In this document: positions 8,333-17,642 of the stretch, in pieces
Position numbering within the stretch: position 1 is the stretch's first letter
Layout: every line of letters begins with the position of its first letter
Made by a program: the position numbers and the translations under genes
Source: Xanthomonas sp. DAR 80977
GTDB lineage: Bacteria > Pseudomonadota > Gammaproteobacteria > Xanthomonadales > Xanthomonadaceae
Length of the DNA: 64,000 bases
NCBI RefSeq assembly: GCF_041240605.1
Contig: NZ_CP162487.1
Span: forward strand, 5,153,001 to 5,217,000
Reading direction: 5' to 3'
The notes under the pieces: generated by a model
The model's database searches: none
What the model was told of the DNA's origin: nothing
The model's input: only the letters and a program-made list of their open reading frames with translations

Positions 8333-11029
8333 TCAGCCCTTCCCCACCGGCAACACCACATCCATCAGCGTCGCGTCCTCCGGGTCCGGCGTGGCCTTGA
8401 AGCCCAGGTGTTCGCACATGGCGAGCATGGTGCGGTTCTCGCGCAGCACCTGGCCTTCGACCACGTTGAGGCCGAGCCAGCCGGCATACTCGATCATGAT
8501 CCGCATCAGTTGCCAGCCGATGCCGTGGCCCTTGAGGTCGGAGCGGATCAGGATGCCGTATTCGCCGCGGTCGTAATCGGCGTCGGCATGCAGGCGCACC
8601 GCGCCGAGCATGTCGCCGCTGCGCGGCTCGATCGCCACCAGCGCGATCGAGCGTGCGTAGTCGAGCTGGGTCAGGCGGGCGATGAATTCGTGGCTGAAGT
8701 GCTTCACCGCCTGGAAGAAGCGCAGGCGCAGGTCCTCGTCGGTGACGCGGGCGAAGAAGCTGCGGAACAGCGCGTCGTCTTCCGGGCGCACCGGGCGCAC
8801 CAGGGCGGCGGCGCCGTCGTTGAGCACGATGCGCCGCTCCCATTCCTTCGGATACGGGAAGATCGCGAAGCGCGGGTGGCCGCGGCCCTTGTGCAGGCGC
8901 CGCGACGGCGCCACCGCCACGCGCGCGTCCAGCGCGATCACGCCCTCGCGGTCGGCCAGCAGCGGGTTGATGTCCAGCTCGCGGATCTCCGGCAGGTCGG
9001 CGGCCAGTTGCGCGAGCTTGACCAGCACCATCGCCACCGCGCGCTCGTCGGCCGCGGGCACGTCGCGGTAGGCCTTGAGGATGCGGCTGACGCGGGTGCG
9101 GCCGATCAGTTCGTGGGCCAGGCGCAGGTCCAGCGGCGGCAGCGCCAGCGCCTTGTCGTCGATCACTTCCACCGCGGTGCCGCCGCGGCCGAACACAATC
9201 ACCGGGCCGAAGGTGGGGTCGTCGGCGATGCCGGCGATCAGTTCGCGCGCCTTGGGCCGCAACAGGGTAGGCTGCACCAGCACGCCGTCGATGCGCGCAT
9301 CCGGACGCGCGGCGCGCGCGCGGGCGAGGATGCCTTCGGCGGCGTCCTGCACCGCCTGCGCGCTGACCAGGTTCAGGCGCACGCCGTCCACGTCGGACTT
9401 GTGCGGGATGTCGGCCGAATGGATCTTCACCGCGACCGCCAGGCCCTGCGCCAGCATCGGCGCCGCCGCCGACGCGGCCTCGGCGGCGCTGGCGGCGTGC
9501 ACCACCGGCGCGGTGGGAATGCCGTAGGCGGCGAGCAGGCGGGTGGTGGCCAGCGGATCCAGCCAGGTCTGGCCGGCGGCCAGCGCGGCGTCGACGATGC
9601 CGCGCGCGGTGGCCGCGTCGAACACGAAATCCTCGGGCAGGCTGGGCGGGGTCTCCATCAGCGCCGCCTGCGCTTCGCGGTAGCGCACAAGGTGCATGAA
9701 GCCGCGCACCGCGTCGGCCTCGGTGGCGTAGGTGGGGATGTGCGCGGCGTTGAGCGCGGCGGTGGCGCTTTCGTCGTTGCCGAGCCACACCGCGAACACC
9801 GGCTTGTCGCGGTGGTGGCGCGGGCGCAGGCCGAGGGTGCGGGTCAGCGCCTGCGCCGCGTCGGCCGAAGAGGTGAACGCGGTCGGCACGTTGACCACCA
9901 GCACCGCGTCGTTCTCCGGGTCGGCCAGCAGCGCTTCGGCGGCGGCGGCGTAGCGCTCGCCGTCGGCGTCGACCACGATGTCCACCGGGTTGGCGTGCGA
10001 CCATTCCTGCGGCAGCGCCTGCTCCAGGCGCTGCAGGGTCTGCGGCGACAGCCCGGCCAGGGTGCCGCCGAGGTCGGCGAGCTTGTCCACCGCCAGGCGG
10101 CCGACGCCGCCGCCGTTGCTGAGGATGGCCAGGCGCCGGCCGGGGAAGGTGCTGAGCCGGCCCAGGGTCTCGGCCGCGGCGAACAGTTCGTCCAGCGCGC
10201 GCACACGCAGCAGGCCGGCGCGGGCGAAGGCGGCGCCGTAGACCGCGTCGGAACTGGCCAGCGCCTGCACGTGGGTGTCGGCGTTGGGATCGATGCGCAG
10301 CTGGCGGCCGGACTTCACCACCACCACCGGTTTGGCGCGCGCCGCGGCCCGCGCGGCGGACATGAACTTGCGCGCGTCGTGGATGTGTTCCACGTACAGC
10401 AGGATGGCGCGGGTGCGGTAGTCGGTGGCGAAGTAGTCGAGCAGGTCGCCGAAGTCCACGTCCAGCGCGTCCCCCAGCGACACCACCGCGGAGAAGCCGA
10501 CCGAGCGCGCCACGCCCCACTCCACCAGCGCGGCGGCGATGGCGCTGGATTCGGAGACCAGCGCCAGGTCGCCCGGCTGCGGGCAGTGCGCGGCGATGCT
10601 GGCGTTGAGCTTGGCGTGCGGGGCGATCACGCCCAGGCAATGCGGGCCGAGGATGCGCAGGCCCTTGGCGCGCGCCGCCGCCTCGACCCGGGCCGCGGCC
10701 GAGCCCGGGCCTTCGCCCAGCCCGGCGGTGAGGATGATCGCCGCGGCGACGCCGCGCCGTGCGGCGATGGCGACGATGCGCGGCACCATCCGCGCCGGCA
10801 CGGTGATGACCACCAGGTCCGGCACCCACGCCAGGTCGGTGAGCCGGCGCACGGTCGGCACGCCGTCGATCTCGCGGTAGCGCGGGCTGACCCAGCCGAT
10901 CTGCCCGGGGAATCCGGCCGCGCGCAGGTTGCGCACCACCGCGCGCCCGGCCGAGCGCTCGCGCGGGCTGCCGCCGACGATGGCGACCGAGGCGGGACGG
11001 AACACGGACTGCAGGTGGTAGGTGCTCAT
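8333..11029 (-). CDS. Bifunctional acyl-CoA synthetase (ADP-forming type) / GNAT acetyltransferase, Pat-like
   Basis: An 898-residue protein with the architecture of Pat/YfiQ protein lysine acetyltransferases. Order: a CoA-binding Rossmann domain (SVAIVGGSPRERSAG), succinyl-CoA-ligase-like domains (LVSESSAIAAALVEWG; VVVVKSGR), an ATP-grasp region (FGRGGTAVEVIDDKALALPPLD), and a GNAT domain over the last 160 residues with the acetyl-CoA loop SDLKGHGIGWQLM. In the family the GNAT domain acetylates lysines, for example to switch off acetyl-CoA synthetase. The ADP-forming synthetase histidine appears present in DTHVQALASSD, while the usual GPNxLG motif reads GPHCLG; whether the synthetase part is active is open. 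Start: ATG 11029, directly before the CoA-binding domain. Confidence 0.9.
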   Translation of the reverse strand: MSTYHLQSVFRPASVAIVGGSPRERSAGRAVVRNLRAAGFPGQIGWVSPRYREIDGVPTVRRLTDLAWVPDLVVITVPARMVPRIVAIAARRGVAAAIILTAGLGEGPGSAAARVEAAARAKGLRILGPHCLGVIAPHAKLNASIAAHCPQPGDLALVSESSAIAAALVEWGVARSVGFSAVVSLGDALDVDFGDLLDYFATDYRTRAILLYVEHIHDARKFMSAARAAARAKPVVVVKSGRQLRIDPNADTHVQALASSDAVYGAAFARAGLLRVRALDELFAAAETLGRLSTFPGRRLAILSNGGGVGRLAVDKLADLGGTLAGLSPQTLQRLEQALPQEWSHANPVDIVVDADGERYAAAAEALLADPENDAVLVVNVPTAFTSSADAAQALTRTLGLRPRHHRDKPVFAVWLGNDESATAALNAAHIPTYATEADAVRGFMHLVRYREAQAALMETPPSLPEDFVFDAATARGIVDAALAAGQTWLDPLATTRLLAAYGIPTAPVVHAASAAEAASAAAPMLAQGLAVAVKIHSADIPHKSDVDGVRLNLVSAQAVQDAAEGILARARAARPDARIDGVLVQPTLLRPKARELIAGIADDPTFGPVIVFGRGGTAVEVIDDKALALPPLDLRLAHELIGRTRVSRILKAYRDVPAADERAVAMVLVKLAQLAADLPEIRELDINPLLADREGVIALDARVAVAPSRRLHKGRGHPRFAIFPYPKEWERRIVLNDGAAALVRPVRPEDDALFRSFFARVTDEDLRLRFFQAVKHFSHEFIARLTQLDYARSIALVAIEPRSGDMLGAVRLHADADYDRGEYGILIRSDLKGHGIGWQLMRIMIEYAGWLGLNVVEGQVLRENRTMLAMCEHLGFKATPDPEDATLMDVVLPVGKG

Positions 11030-11159
11030 GGCGGGCGTGGGGCGGGCAAGCGGTGCGACAACGGTACACGGGTGATGCTGGCGCGGGGATGATCGGAGTC
11101 GCGGCGAGGGTGGGCGGCTTCGGTCGCTTGCCAGCGGGCGATTGCGCTTCCAGGCGTCG

Positions 11160-11345
11160 GACCTAGTCGGGGCTGAAGCCCCTCCCACAGTTCACCCATC
11201 AGCCAATCGCGATTCCTGCAGGAGCGGCTTCAGCCGCGACCGGCATGGCCGCGCGCATTCCGGCGCCGGCTCCTGTCGTGGCTGAAGCCCTCCTCCAGGC
11301 GCCGGGGAAGCCCTGTGGGAGCGACTTCAGTCGCGACGAACGAAG
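11160..11345. repeat. Cluster of four REP-like palindromic elements
   Basis: The 495-nt gap between the Pat-like gene and the antiporter holds copies at about 11166-11190, 11217-11243, 11275-11300 and 11313-11342 of a palindrome with the core GGAGCGGCTTCAGCCGCGAC in alternating orientation. Variants such as GGGGCTGAAGCCCC keep the pairing through compensatory changes. The remainder of the gap holds no gene that I can support. Confidence 0.85.
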
Positions 11346-11524
11346 CAGGTGCACTTGCCGGCTTCGCACCCCGTCGGCGCCGATCGCCCGAAGCCGCCCG
11401 GCATCCTTCCCACCACCCACCGGCACTCTGACGGCACCGCGAGCCCGCGCCCGCCCTTACCTACCCCATCCGGGTAAGCGGACGGTCGCGTGGCGGCCGC
11501 ATAATGGCGCGATGGAGACGACTC

Positions 11525-13354
11525 GTGCATAGCGGCGGCCTGGAACTGGCGCTGGTGTTGCTGCTGGCCGCGGTGATCGCGGTGCCGGTGTTCAAGCGCC
11601 TGGGCCTGGGCGCGGTGCTGGCCTATCTGGCCGCGGGCGTGGTCTTGGGTCCGGACGGGCTGGGCTTCGTGCAGGACACCGACCGCATCCTCAACGCCGC
11701 CGAGATCGGCGTGGTGATGCTGCTGTTCCTGATCGGCCTGGAACTGTCGCCGGCACGGCTGAAGCTGATGCGGCGCGCGGTGTTCGGCGCCGGCACCGCG
11801 CAGGTGGTGCTGACCGCGCTGCCGCTGGGCGTGCTGCTGCTGTGCCTGGACCTGAACTGGAAGAGCGCGCTGGTGGTGGGCCTGGCGCTGGCGCTGTCGT
11901 CCACCGCGGTGGGCCTGCAGCTGCTGGCCGAGCGCAAGGCGCTCAACAGCGACTACGGCCGGCTCGGCTTCGCCATCCTGCTGTTCCAGGACCTGATCGC
12001 GATCCCGTTGCTGGCGGCGATCCCGCTGCTCGGCGGGGCCAAGAACGACACGCTGACCTGGACCGAGGTGGCGCAGGCGCTCGGCGCGCTGACGGTTGTG
12101 GTGCTGTGCGGCCGCTTCGTGCTGCGCCATCTGTTCCGCATCGTGGCGCGCACGCGCATGCCCGAGGTGTTCACCGCCAGCGCGCTGCTGGTGGTGCTGG
12201 GCAATGCGTGGTTCCTGCAGAAGGCCGGGCTGAGTCCGAGCCTGGGCGCGTTCCTGGCCGGGGTGCTGCTGGCCGACTCGGAATTCCGGCACGAACTGGA
12301 GGCGCAGATCGAACCATTCCAGGGCCTGCTGCTGGGCGTGTTCTTCATCGCCGTGGGCATGGGCATCGACCTGGACCGCATCGTCGCCGAGCCGTGGCTG
12401 ATCGCCGGCGGCGTGGCCACGCTGCTGCTGGTCAAGTTCAGCCTGCTGGTCGGCATCGGCCGGGTGGCGCGGCTGCCGCTGCGCAGTGCGCTGTTGCTGG
12501 GCAGCCTGCTGTGGCTGGGCGGCGAATTCGCGTTCGTGGTGTTCACCGAGGCGCAGCGCGTGCAGTTGCTCGACGACGCCAACCACGACCGCCTGGTCGC
12601 GGTGGTCGGCGTGTCGATGGCGCTGACCCCGCTGCTGCTGATCGGCATCCAGCGCCTGCTCGACGGCGGCGACGCGGCCAAGGCCAGGCGCGCGCCGCCT
12701 CCGGCCGCCAGCTACGACACCGTGGACGAGCAGCGCGCACAGGTGCTGATCGCCGGCATGGGCCGCTTCGGCCAGATCGTGGCGCGCCTGCTGACCGCGC
12801 AGCGCATCCCGTTCGTGGCGCTGGAGCACAACCCGGACACGGTGGAAGACCTGCGCCGCTTCGGCAACAAGATCTACTACGGCGATCCCAGCCGCCCGGA
12901 CCTGTTGCGCGCCGCCGGCAGCGACAGCATCGGCATCTTCGTGGTGGCGATGGACGACCCGGAGACCAACATCAAGACCACGCGGCTGATCCGCCGCCTG
13001 TATCCGAAGGCGCAGGTGCTGTCGCGCGCGCGCAACCGCCAGCACGCCTGGCGGCTGATGGACCTGGGCGCCGAACCGTTCCGCGAGGTGTTCGCCTCGA
13101 GTTTGGAACTGAGCGAAAAGGTGCTGGTGAACCTGGGGCTGAGTCCGGAGACCGCCCGCGACCGCATCACCCGCTTCCGCGAGCACGACGAGCAGCTGCT
13201 GCGCGCGCAGCACCTGGTGTACGACGACGAGGCGGCGGTGGTGCAGACCTCGCGCGCCGCGCGCGCGGACTTGATGCAGCTGTTCGAGGCGGATGTGAGC
13301 GATACGCCTGGGGAAGCGGCGGAGGGTACTGCGGCGGCGAAGACGCCGTCGTAG
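11525..13354 (+). CDS. CPA2 cation:proton antiporter with RCK domain (KefC/KefB type)
   Basis: A 609-residue inner-membrane protein. Residues 1-375 form about twelve membrane helices of the Na/H exchanger fold, with LSSTAVGLQLL and ILLFQDLIAIPLL as typical CPA2 motifs. Residues about 405-520 form an RCK_N nucleotide-binding domain (VLIAGMGRFGQIVARLL, then the acidic ALEHNPD). In the family this is a K+/H+ antiporter gated by glutathione adducts or nucleotides during electrophile stress. The GTG at 11525 has GGAGA at a suitable 6-nt spacing; the ATG at 11504 would add seven residues and has no ribosome binding site. It stands alone between two repeat clusters. Confidence 0.88.
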   Translation: MHSGGLELALVLLLAAVIAVPVFKRLGLGAVLAYLAAGVVLGPDGLGFVQDTDRILNAAEIGVVMLLFLIGLELSPARLKLMRRAVFGAGTAQVVLTALPLGVLLLCLDLNWKSALVVGLALALSSTAVGLQLLAERKALNSDYGRLGFAILLFQDLIAIPLLAAIPLLGGAKNDTLTWTEVAQALGALTVVVLCGRFVLRHLFRIVARTRMPEVFTASALLVVLGNAWFLQKAGLSPSLGAFLAGVLLADSEFRHELEAQIEPFQGLLLGVFFIAVGMGIDLDRIVAEPWLIAGGVATLLLVKFSLLVGIGRVARLPLRSALLLGSLLWLGGEFAFVVFTEAQRVQLLDDANHDRLVAVVGVSMALTPLLLIGIQRLLDGGDAAKARRAPPPAASYDTVDEQRAQVLIAGMGRFGQIVARLLTAQRIPFVALEHNPDTVEDLRRFGNKIYYGDPSRPDLLRAAGSDSIGIFVVAMDDPETNIKTTRLIRRLYPKAQVLSRARNRQHAWRLMDLGAEPFREVFASSLELSEKVLVNLGLSPETARDRITRFREHDEQLLRAQHLVYDDEAAVVQTSRAARADLMQLFEADVSDTPGEAAEGTAAAKTPS

Positions 13355-13464
13355 TGGCGGGCATGGTGATGTTGGTGATGCGGCGCTTGCGCGGCTTATG
13401 CGGCAGAGGGACGGGCGGCAGATGCGCCGGCCACGGCAGTGCCGGATGCCGGCCGGATCCTTGC

Positions 13465-13815
13465 TTCGTTCGTCGCGGCTGAAGCCGCTCCCACAGGACT
13501 TGCGATCGGCTCGCCGGGTGCTGTGGAAGCGGAGCCGATTGGCCTCTGGTCATCGGCTTCGATAGGGTTTGAAACCTGACGATTCTTCGGCTTCGTTGGT
13601 CGCGGCTGAAGCCGCTCCTACAAAGGTTTCGCGAGCCGCGGCTGGGGCATTGTAGGAGGGGCTTCAGCCCCGACAGGATCCGAAACCTGGCGACTCCGCC
13701 GCTTCGTTCGTCGCGGCTGAAGCCGCTCCTACAGGATTTCGGTCGGCTTGCGCCCGCAGCGCGCGCGACTGGGTGCCGGGTGCGCTGTGGGAGGGACTTC
13801 AGTCCCGACTGCAGC
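13465..13815. repeat. Cluster of five REP-like palindromic elements
   Basis: The 530-nt gap between the antiporter and zwf, which are convergent, contains copies at about 13470-13497, 13590-13621, 13650-13676, 13706-13735 and 13785-13812 of the same palindrome as at 11.2 kb. Orientation alternates. Placement between convergent genes fits a role in 3'-end protection or termination, which is inference. No gene is supported here. Confidence 0.85.
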
Positions 13816-13884
13816 CAAGCCTCGTCTCGACGGTGGCCCAAGGCCACCTGACGTCGCTCCCACGCGGGCTACGCGCATTGCGGG

Positions 13885-15735
13885 TCAGCGCTTCGCCGCC
13901 GGTCGTTTGGCCGCAGTCGCGGGCGACTTCTTCGCTGTGCGCTTGCTCGCTTTTCTGGCAGAGGAGTTGACTGCCTTCTTTGGCGCGGCCGTCTTCTTGC
14001 CGTTCGCTGTCTTCCTGCCCTGCGCCGCCTTCGACGAGGCGACCGCTTTCTTGGCCGAAACAGTCCCCGCCGCCGCCTTGCTGGGCTTGCCGGCGCCGGC
14101 CGCCCTGGCTTTCGAAACGGCAGGCTTGGCAGAAGCCGAAGAACGCTTCGCCGGCGCTGCGGGCCTGGCCTCGGCGCCGCCTTCCGGGGCGCGCCGCGGC
14201 GGCGGGCGGCGGCCGGCGGTGAGGGTGCGCCAGCTGTGGCCGCCGTTGAGCGCGAGCAGCGCGTCGGCCGCGGCCGGGCCGGCGCTGCCGGCCGGGTACT
14301 GCGCCACTTCGTCGGCCGAGGCCTGCCAGGCATCGAGGATCGGCTGCACGATGCGCCAGGCCGCCTCGACCATGGTCGCGTCCTGGAACAGGCCGGCCTC
14401 GCCGTTCATGCAATCCTGCAGCAGGCGCTCGTAGCCGACCGTGTATTCCTTCGGGAACCAGTCGCGGTAGCGGAAGTCCATGCGCACCGGCGCCAGGCTG
14501 ACCCGCGCGCCCGGGCGCTTGACGTCGAACTGCAACGAGATGCCTTCGTCGGGCTGGATGTGCAGCACCAGCCAGTCGGGACCATAGCCGCCGATCTCGG
14601 CGCTGCGCAGCGGCGCCAGCGGCGCCGGCTTGAAGCGGATCGCGATCTCGGTGGTGCGTTCGCGCAAGCGCTTGCCGGTGCGCAGGTAGAACGGCACGCC
14701 GGCCCAGCGCCAGGTGTCGACCTGCAGCTTCATCGCCACGTAGGTCTCGGTGTTGGAATCGGCCGGCACCGTGTCTTCCTCGCGGTAGCCGGGCACCGCG
14801 TTGCGCCCGATCGCGCCGGCCGCGTACTGGCCGCGCACCACGTCGGCCGGGGCCAGCGGCCGCACCGCCTCGATCACCTCGGCGCGCCGGCGCAGCATCG
14901 AGGCCGGGGTGAACGCCGCCGGCGGCTCCATCGCGATCATCGCCAGCAACTGGAACAGGTGGTTGGGCACCATGTCGCGCAAGCACCCCGTCGGATCGTA
15001 GAAGCCGCCGCGCCCTTCCACGCCGATGGTCTCGGCGGCGGTGATCTGTACGTGGTCGATGCGGTCGCGGTTCCACACCGGCTCGAACAGGCCGTTGGCG
15101 AAACGGAAGGCGAGGATGTTCTGCACCGTCTCCTTGCCCAGGAAATGGTCGATGCGGAACACCTGGTCCTCGTCGAGCACGCGGCCGACGATGGCGTTGA
15201 GTTGCCTGGCGCTTTGCAGGTCGTGGCCGAACGGCTTCTCCACGATCACCCGGCGCCAGCCGCCGCCGGCGTGCTGCTTGACCAGCCCGGCCGCGCCCAG
15301 CTGCTCGATCGCCGGAGCGAAGAAGCGCGCCGCGGTGGCCAGGTAGAACAGCACGTTGCCGCCGGTCCGGTACTGCGCGTCGTACTTGGCGATCACCTCG
15401 CCCAGCGCGCGATAGGTCGCCGCATCGGCGAAGTCGCCGCGCAGGTAGTGCAGGCGCGTGCGCAGCCAGGTCCACACGTCCTCGTCCAGGCCGTCGGCCT
15501 TGAACTCGGCGTCGCGGTCGGCCATCAGCCCGTGCAGCGCGGTGCCGAGCAGGCGCCGCCAGGTGGTTTCGCTGATGTCGCCGTGGTCCACGCCGATCAC
15601 CGCGAACTGTTCGGGCAGCGCGCCGCTGCGGCGCAGGTTGTACAGCGCCGGCAGCACCAGCCGCCGGGTCAGGTCGCCGCGCGCGCCGAAGACCACGATC
15701 AGGCAGGGCGGAGTCGCTTGTGTCGCATCGCTCAT
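13885..15735 (-). CDS. zwf: Glucose-6-phosphate 1-dehydrogenase with histone H1-like C-terminal tail
   Basis: Oxidises glucose 6-phosphate to 6-phosphogluconolactone, feeding the Entner-Doudoroff and pentose phosphate pathways. The catalytic core spans residues 1 to about 505, with the dinucleotide loop GARGDLTRR, the EKPFGHD segment, and the active-site RIDHFLGKE. Residues about 506-616 are an added low-complexity tail made almost only of Lys, Ala, Arg, Ser, Thr and Pro, of the AKKA/PKKA type found in histone H1-like proteins; normal bacterial enzymes end near residue 490. It starts with ATG at 15735 and overlaps the GH15 stop by 4 nt, so the two are translationally coupled. The tail frame is continuous, so this is not a frameshift artefact visible in the sequence. 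Confidence 0.95.
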   Translation of the reverse strand: MSDATQATPPCLIVVFGARGDLTRRLVLPALYNLRRSGALPEQFAVIGVDHGDISETTWRRLLGTALHGLMADRDAEFKADGLDEDVWTWLRTRLHYLRGDFADAATYRALGEVIAKYDAQYRTGGNVLFYLATAARFFAPAIEQLGAAGLVKQHAGGGWRRVIVEKPFGHDLQSARQLNAIVGRVLDEDQVFRIDHFLGKETVQNILAFRFANGLFEPVWNRDRIDHVQITAAETIGVEGRGGFYDPTGCLRDMVPNHLFQLLAMIAMEPPAAFTPASMLRRRAEVIEAVRPLAPADVVRGQYAAGAIGRNAVPGYREEDTVPADSNTETYVAMKLQVDTWRWAGVPFYLRTGKRLRERTTEIAIRFKPAPLAPLRSAEIGGYGPDWLVLHIQPDEGISLQFDVKRPGARVSLAPVRMDFRYRDWFPKEYTVGYERLLQDCMNGEAGLFQDATMVEAAWRIVQPILDAWQASADEVAQYPAGSAGPAAADALLALNGGHSWRTLTAGRRPPPRRAPEGGAEARPAAPAKRSSASAKPAVSKARAAGAGKPSKAAAGTVSAKKAVASSKAAQGRKTANGKKTAAPKKAVNSSARKASKRTAKKSPATAAKRPAAKR

Positions 15736-17522
15736 GGATGGGTGTCCTGTTTGCCGAGTAAGCCATGCAGGCGCAACGCGGCGTGGACCAGGGCCACGTG
15801 CGAGTAACCCTGCGGAAAGTTGCCGAGCATGCGGCCGCTGCGCGGATCGTATTCTTCGGCCAGCAGGCCGACGTCGTTGCACAGGCCGAGCAGGCGTTCG
15901 AACAGGGCGCGCGCCTGTTCGGTGCGGCCGAGCAGCGCGTAGTTCTCCACCAGCCAGAAGCTGCAGGCGAGGAAGGTGCCCTCGCCGGCCGGCAGGCCGT
16001 CGCCGCTGTCGTCGTCGGCGCGGTAGCGCTCGACCAGGCCGTCGATGCTCAGCTGCCGGGCGATCGCGTCGGCGGTGGCGGCCACGCGCGGATCGTCGGC
16101 CGGCAGGAAGCCGACCAGCGGGATCAGCAGGGTCGCCGCGTCCAGCCGCTCGCTGCCGTAGCTCTGCACGAAATGGCCGTCGCGGTGCACGCCCTGTTGC
16201 AGCACCTGCGCATGCACTTCGTCGGCCAGCGCGCGCCAGTGCGCGCGTTGCGCGGCATCGGCGTCGGTGACCCCGTCGCGCGCGCCGCAGTCGAACGCCA
16301 GCCACGCCATCACCTTGGAATGCACGAAGTGGCGGCGCTGGTCGCGGATTTCCCAGATGCCTTCGTCCGGCTCGCGCCAGCGCTGCTCCAGGACTTCCAG
16401 CAGCTGCCGCGCCAGCGAACGGCCGTGCGCCGCGGTCGCCATGCCTTCGTGGTGGCCGCGATGGAACGCGGCGATCACCTCGCCGTACACATCCAGCTGG
16501 AACTGGCCGGCGGCGGCATTGCCCACGCGCACCGGCAGCGCGCCTTCGTAGCCGGGCAGCCAATCGGCCTCCCATTCGGGCATGCGCCGTTCGCCGCCGA
16601 TGCCGTACAGCGCCTGCAACTGGTCCGGCGAGCCGGCCACGGTGCGCTGCAGCCAGCCATGGAAGGCGGCCGCCTCGTCGGAATAACCGGCCGCGTGCAG
16701 CGCGGTCAGGGTGAACACCGCATCGCGCAGCCAGCAGAAGCGGTAGTCCCAGTTGCGCTCGCCGCCGAGCCGTTCCGGCAGCGAGGTGGTCGGCGCGGCG
16801 ACGATCGCGCCGGTGGGCAGGTAGCTCAGCCCCTTCAGCACCACCAGCGAGCGCCGCACCGCCTCGGTCCACGGGCCGGCATGCACGCAGCGGTGCGACC
16901 AGCCGTGCCAGAACGCCTCGGTCTGCGCCAGCGCCTGCTCCGGCGCCAGCGGCGGCGGCAGTTCCAGGTGCGAGGCGCCATGGCTGAGCACGAACCAGGT
17001 GCTGTCGCCCGGCTCCAGCGCGAAATCCGTCTCGGTGGCGAAACCGTGGCCATGCATCGGCTGCGGGCTGCGCAACGCGATCTGGTCCGGCCCGGCGATC
17101 GCCTGCAGGCCGCCATCGATCTGCGAGACCCAGGGAATGGTGTGGCCGTAGTTGAAGCGCAGCTGCAGCTGCATGCGCAGCGGCACCCGCCCGCGCAGCC
17201 CGCGCACGATGCGCACCACGTGGTTGTGCGCCACGTCGTCGTGGCTGGCGACCATGAAGTCCAGCACCGCCACGGCGCCTTCGTCGGTTTCGAACTCGGT
17301 CTCCAGCACCAGGCTGCCGTCGCGGTAATGGCGCGTGCTGCGGAACTCGCCGACCGGCGCGATCGACCAGCGGCCGTGCTCGGGGGTGCCCAGCAGCGCC
17401 GCGAACAGCGCATCGGAATCGAAGCGCGGCAGGCACAGCCAGTCGATCGATCCCTGCCGGTCCACCAGCGCCGCGCTGCGGCAGTTGCCGAGCATGGCGT
17501 AGTCCTCGATGCGTGAAGCCAT
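15732..17522 (-). CDS. Glycoside hydrolase family 15 protein (glucoamylase/trehalase-like)
   Basis: A 596-residue cytosolic protein of the GH15 glucoamylase-like family. Residues 1-220 are the N-terminal beta domain (RIEDYAMLGNCRSAALVDRQGSIDWLCLPRFDS, broken here by family-typical variation), and residues 230-580 the alpha/alpha barrel with RNWDYRFCWLRDA, GEGTFLACSFWLVE and LAEEYDPRSG, the last of which holds the likely catalytic base. Known relatives hydrolyse trehalose or alpha-glucans. Its 4-nt overlap with zwf suggests that the glucose produced is channelled to 6-phosphogluconate after phosphorylation, which is inference. No signal peptide is present. Confidence 0.88.
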   Translation of the reverse strand: MASRIEDYAMLGNCRSAALVDRQGSIDWLCLPRFDSDALFAALLGTPEHGRWSIAPVGEFRSTRHYRDGSLVLETEFETDEGAVAVLDFMVASHDDVAHNHVVRIVRGLRGRVPLRMQLQLRFNYGHTIPWVSQIDGGLQAIAGPDQIALRSPQPMHGHGFATETDFALEPGDSTWFVLSHGASHLELPPPLAPEQALAQTEAFWHGWSHRCVHAGPWTEAVRRSLVVLKGLSYLPTGAIVAAPTTSLPERLGGERNWDYRFCWLRDAVFTLTALHAAGYSDEAAAFHGWLQRTVAGSPDQLQALYGIGGERRMPEWEADWLPGYEGALPVRVGNAAAGQFQLDVYGEVIAAFHRGHHEGMATAAHGRSLARQLLEVLEQRWREPDEGIWEIRDQRRHFVHSKVMAWLAFDCGARDGVTDADAAQRAHWRALADEVHAQVLQQGVHRDGHFVQSYGSERLDAATLLIPLVGFLPADDPRVAATADAIARQLSIDGLVERYRADDDSGDGLPAGEGTFLACSFWLVENYALLGRTEQARALFERLLGLCNDVGLLAEEYDPRSGRMLGNFPQGYSHVALVHAALRLHGLLGKQDTHP

Positions 17523-17642
17523 TGCGTCCGCCGTTGGCCGGAAAAACGCGAGTCTGCCAGCGCCCGCGTTTGCGTCACGTAAGGACCGGCGGCCGGCGCC
17601 GGCACGCGCTAGCGGCCGGCTGCGGCTACACTGCGCCGGCGC

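Noticed and set aside
8096..11092. 998-codon open frame on the plus strand
   Set aside because: It lies antisense to the Pat-like gene and has the His/Arg/Ala-rich composition of a GC-rich shadow frame, without domain features.
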